NCBI GenBank assembly: GCA_040755725.1
Contig: JBFMAI010000041.1
Coordinates: forward strand, 1-6,032
Direction: 5' to 3'
DNA: 6,032 bases
From: JBFMAI01 sp040755725
Lineage (GTDB): Bacteria; Planctomycetota; Phycisphaerae; UBA1845; Fen-1342
A program made the position numbers and the translations under genes. Of this stretch, positions 5,739 to 6,032 are shown one piece after another (within the stretch, counting starts at the first letter, position 1; each line of letters starts with the position of its first letter). The notes below the pieces were generated by a model that was not told where the DNA came from, did no database searches, and worked only from the letters and a program-made list of their open reading frames with translations.

Positions 5739-5883
5739 TTATAGGACGTCCCCGAGCAGCGGGATGCCGGTGCCGTAGTAGCGCCGGCCGGCGCCGGCGA
5801 ACAGCAGCGCCACGCCCATCACCTGGCCCTGCGCCAGCACGATATCCCGAATCTCGAACGGCAGCGAAACACCGGTCGATCCC
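5739..5883 (-). pseudogene. truncated paralogue fragment of the neighbouring PEP-CTERM gene
   Basis: Positions 5761-5882 align without gaps, at a constant offset of 599 bases, to 5162-5283 inside the intact PEP-CTERM gene; by hand about 97 of 122 bases agree. In the same strand and frame the fragment reads G-S-T-G-V-S-L-P ... Q-G-Q-V-M-G-V-A-L-L-F-A-G-A-G-R-R-Y-Y-G-T-G, with 30 of 39 residues identical to residues 107-145 of the neighbour. The similarity stops sharply at both ends. Upstream there is no signal peptide, and downstream the frame reaches a TAA at 5739-5741 without a PEP-CTERM tail. An open frame continues upstream to about 6005, but that part has no similarity and overlaps a + strand promoter and gene start, so I regard it as chance. 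The likely origin is a tandem duplication followed by deletion. Confidence 0.75.
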
Positions 5884-5910
5884 GACACTCGGACCCGGGC
5901 AAAAACCCTA

Positions 5911-5939
5911 TTGAACCGGGCGCATAGAGCGAATAAGAT
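5911..5939 (+). promoter_or_regulatory. promoter candidate of the gene starting at 5999
   Basis: TTGAAC (5911-5916) and TAAGAT (5934-5939) are 17 bases apart on the + strand; each matches four of six consensus bases. A start near 5946 gives a leader of about 53 bases. The AT-rich stretch from about 5900 to 5960 stands out from its GC-rich surroundings, which supports a promoter. It is oriented away from the PEP-CTERM relic. Confidence 0.5.
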
Positions 5940-5966
5940 ACAAATGGGCACGCTAATACCATGAAT

Positions 5967-5983
5967 GCCGGCCCGGGGCCGGC
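5967..5983 (+). promoter_or_regulatory. perfect GC hairpin just before the ribosome-binding site
   Basis: GCCGGCC (5967-5973) pairs perfectly with GGCCGGC (5977-5983) around the loop CGG, in the leader of the downstream gene and three bases before GGAGG (5987-5991). No T-tract follows, so it is not an intrinsic terminator. It could affect ribosome access or mRNA stability. The arrangement resembles the leader hairpin before the gene at 356. Confidence 0.35.
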
Positions 5984-5998
5984 GACGGAGGTGGACAC

Positions 5999-6032
5999 GT
6001 GACAAGGACTGTCGGCGGGATTGTCCGGGTCG
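5999..6032 (+). CDS. start of an unidentified gene running off the window
   Basis: A GTG at 5999-6001 follows GGAGG (5987-5991) by seven bases and opens a frame (M-T-R-T-V-G-G-I-V-R-V) that reaches the window end without a stop. A promoter candidate at 5911-5939 and a leader hairpin precede it. Only 11 residues are visible, so no family can be assigned. The start is supported by the ribosome-binding site and promoter alone. Confidence 0.5.
   Translation, partial: MTRTVGGIVRV

Noticed and set aside
5739..6005. Intact 88-residue protein on the - strand
   Set aside because: Only the C-terminal half resembles anything, a piece of the PEP-CTERM neighbour. The N-terminal half is Arg-rich with no similarity, has no good start signal, and overlaps a + strand promoter and gene start. 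A pseudogene fragment fits better.

Overview
This is a high-GC window from a bacterium, most likely a member of the Planctomycetota or a close relative. The grounds are the GC content, GTG starts, a short secreted protein with a PEP-CTERM sorting tail (VPEP, hydrophobic stretch, RR), and the overall look of the fatty-acid proteins. The lineage is an inference; no rRNA or marker phylogeny is available here.

Layout. (1) Positions 1-209, + strand: the C-terminus of a polytopic membrane protein resembling the OPT (oligopeptide transporter) superfamily. (2) Positions 211-634, + strand: a well-formed sigma70-type promoter, a short dyad that could be an operator, a strong leader hairpin and a 92-residue helix-turn-helix protein. 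(3) Positions 729-4622, - strand: the fatty-acid/phospholipid cluster rpmF-plsX-fabH-fabD-fabG, tightly packed (gaps of 11, -4, 1 and 22 bases) behind one promoter candidate at 4726-4755. (4) Positions 4623-4974: 352 bases without a gene, holding the rpmF leader and promoter, a terminator-like hairpin, and a pair of inverted REP-like palindromes. (5) Positions 4975-5601, - strand: a 208-residue PEP-CTERM secreted protein with its own promoter candidate. (6) Positions 5602-5998: 397 bases without an intact gene, holding that promoter, a truncated and decayed paralogue fragment of the PEP-CTERM gene, and a + strand promoter candidate with a leader hairpin. (7) Position 5999 to the window end, + strand: the first 11 codons of a gene that runs off the edge.

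The five-gene block is a functional unit. PlsX makes acyl-phosphate from acyl-ACP for phospholipid synthesis. FabD loads malonyl onto ACP, FabH starts chains by condensing acetyl-CoA with malonyl-ACP, and FabG reduces the 3-ketoacyl-ACP. rpmF (ribosomal protein L32) leads the block, as in many bacteria, and so links membrane lipid supply to translation. acpP and fabF, which often follow fabG, are absent here; the block ends against the convergent helix-turn-helix gene.

I see no clearly new multi-gene system. The most unusual signals are the covarying inverted palindrome pair at 4870-4937, the PEP-CTERM paralogue relic at 5761-5883, and the operator-like dyads touching the -35 elements at 211-228 and 5697-5708.
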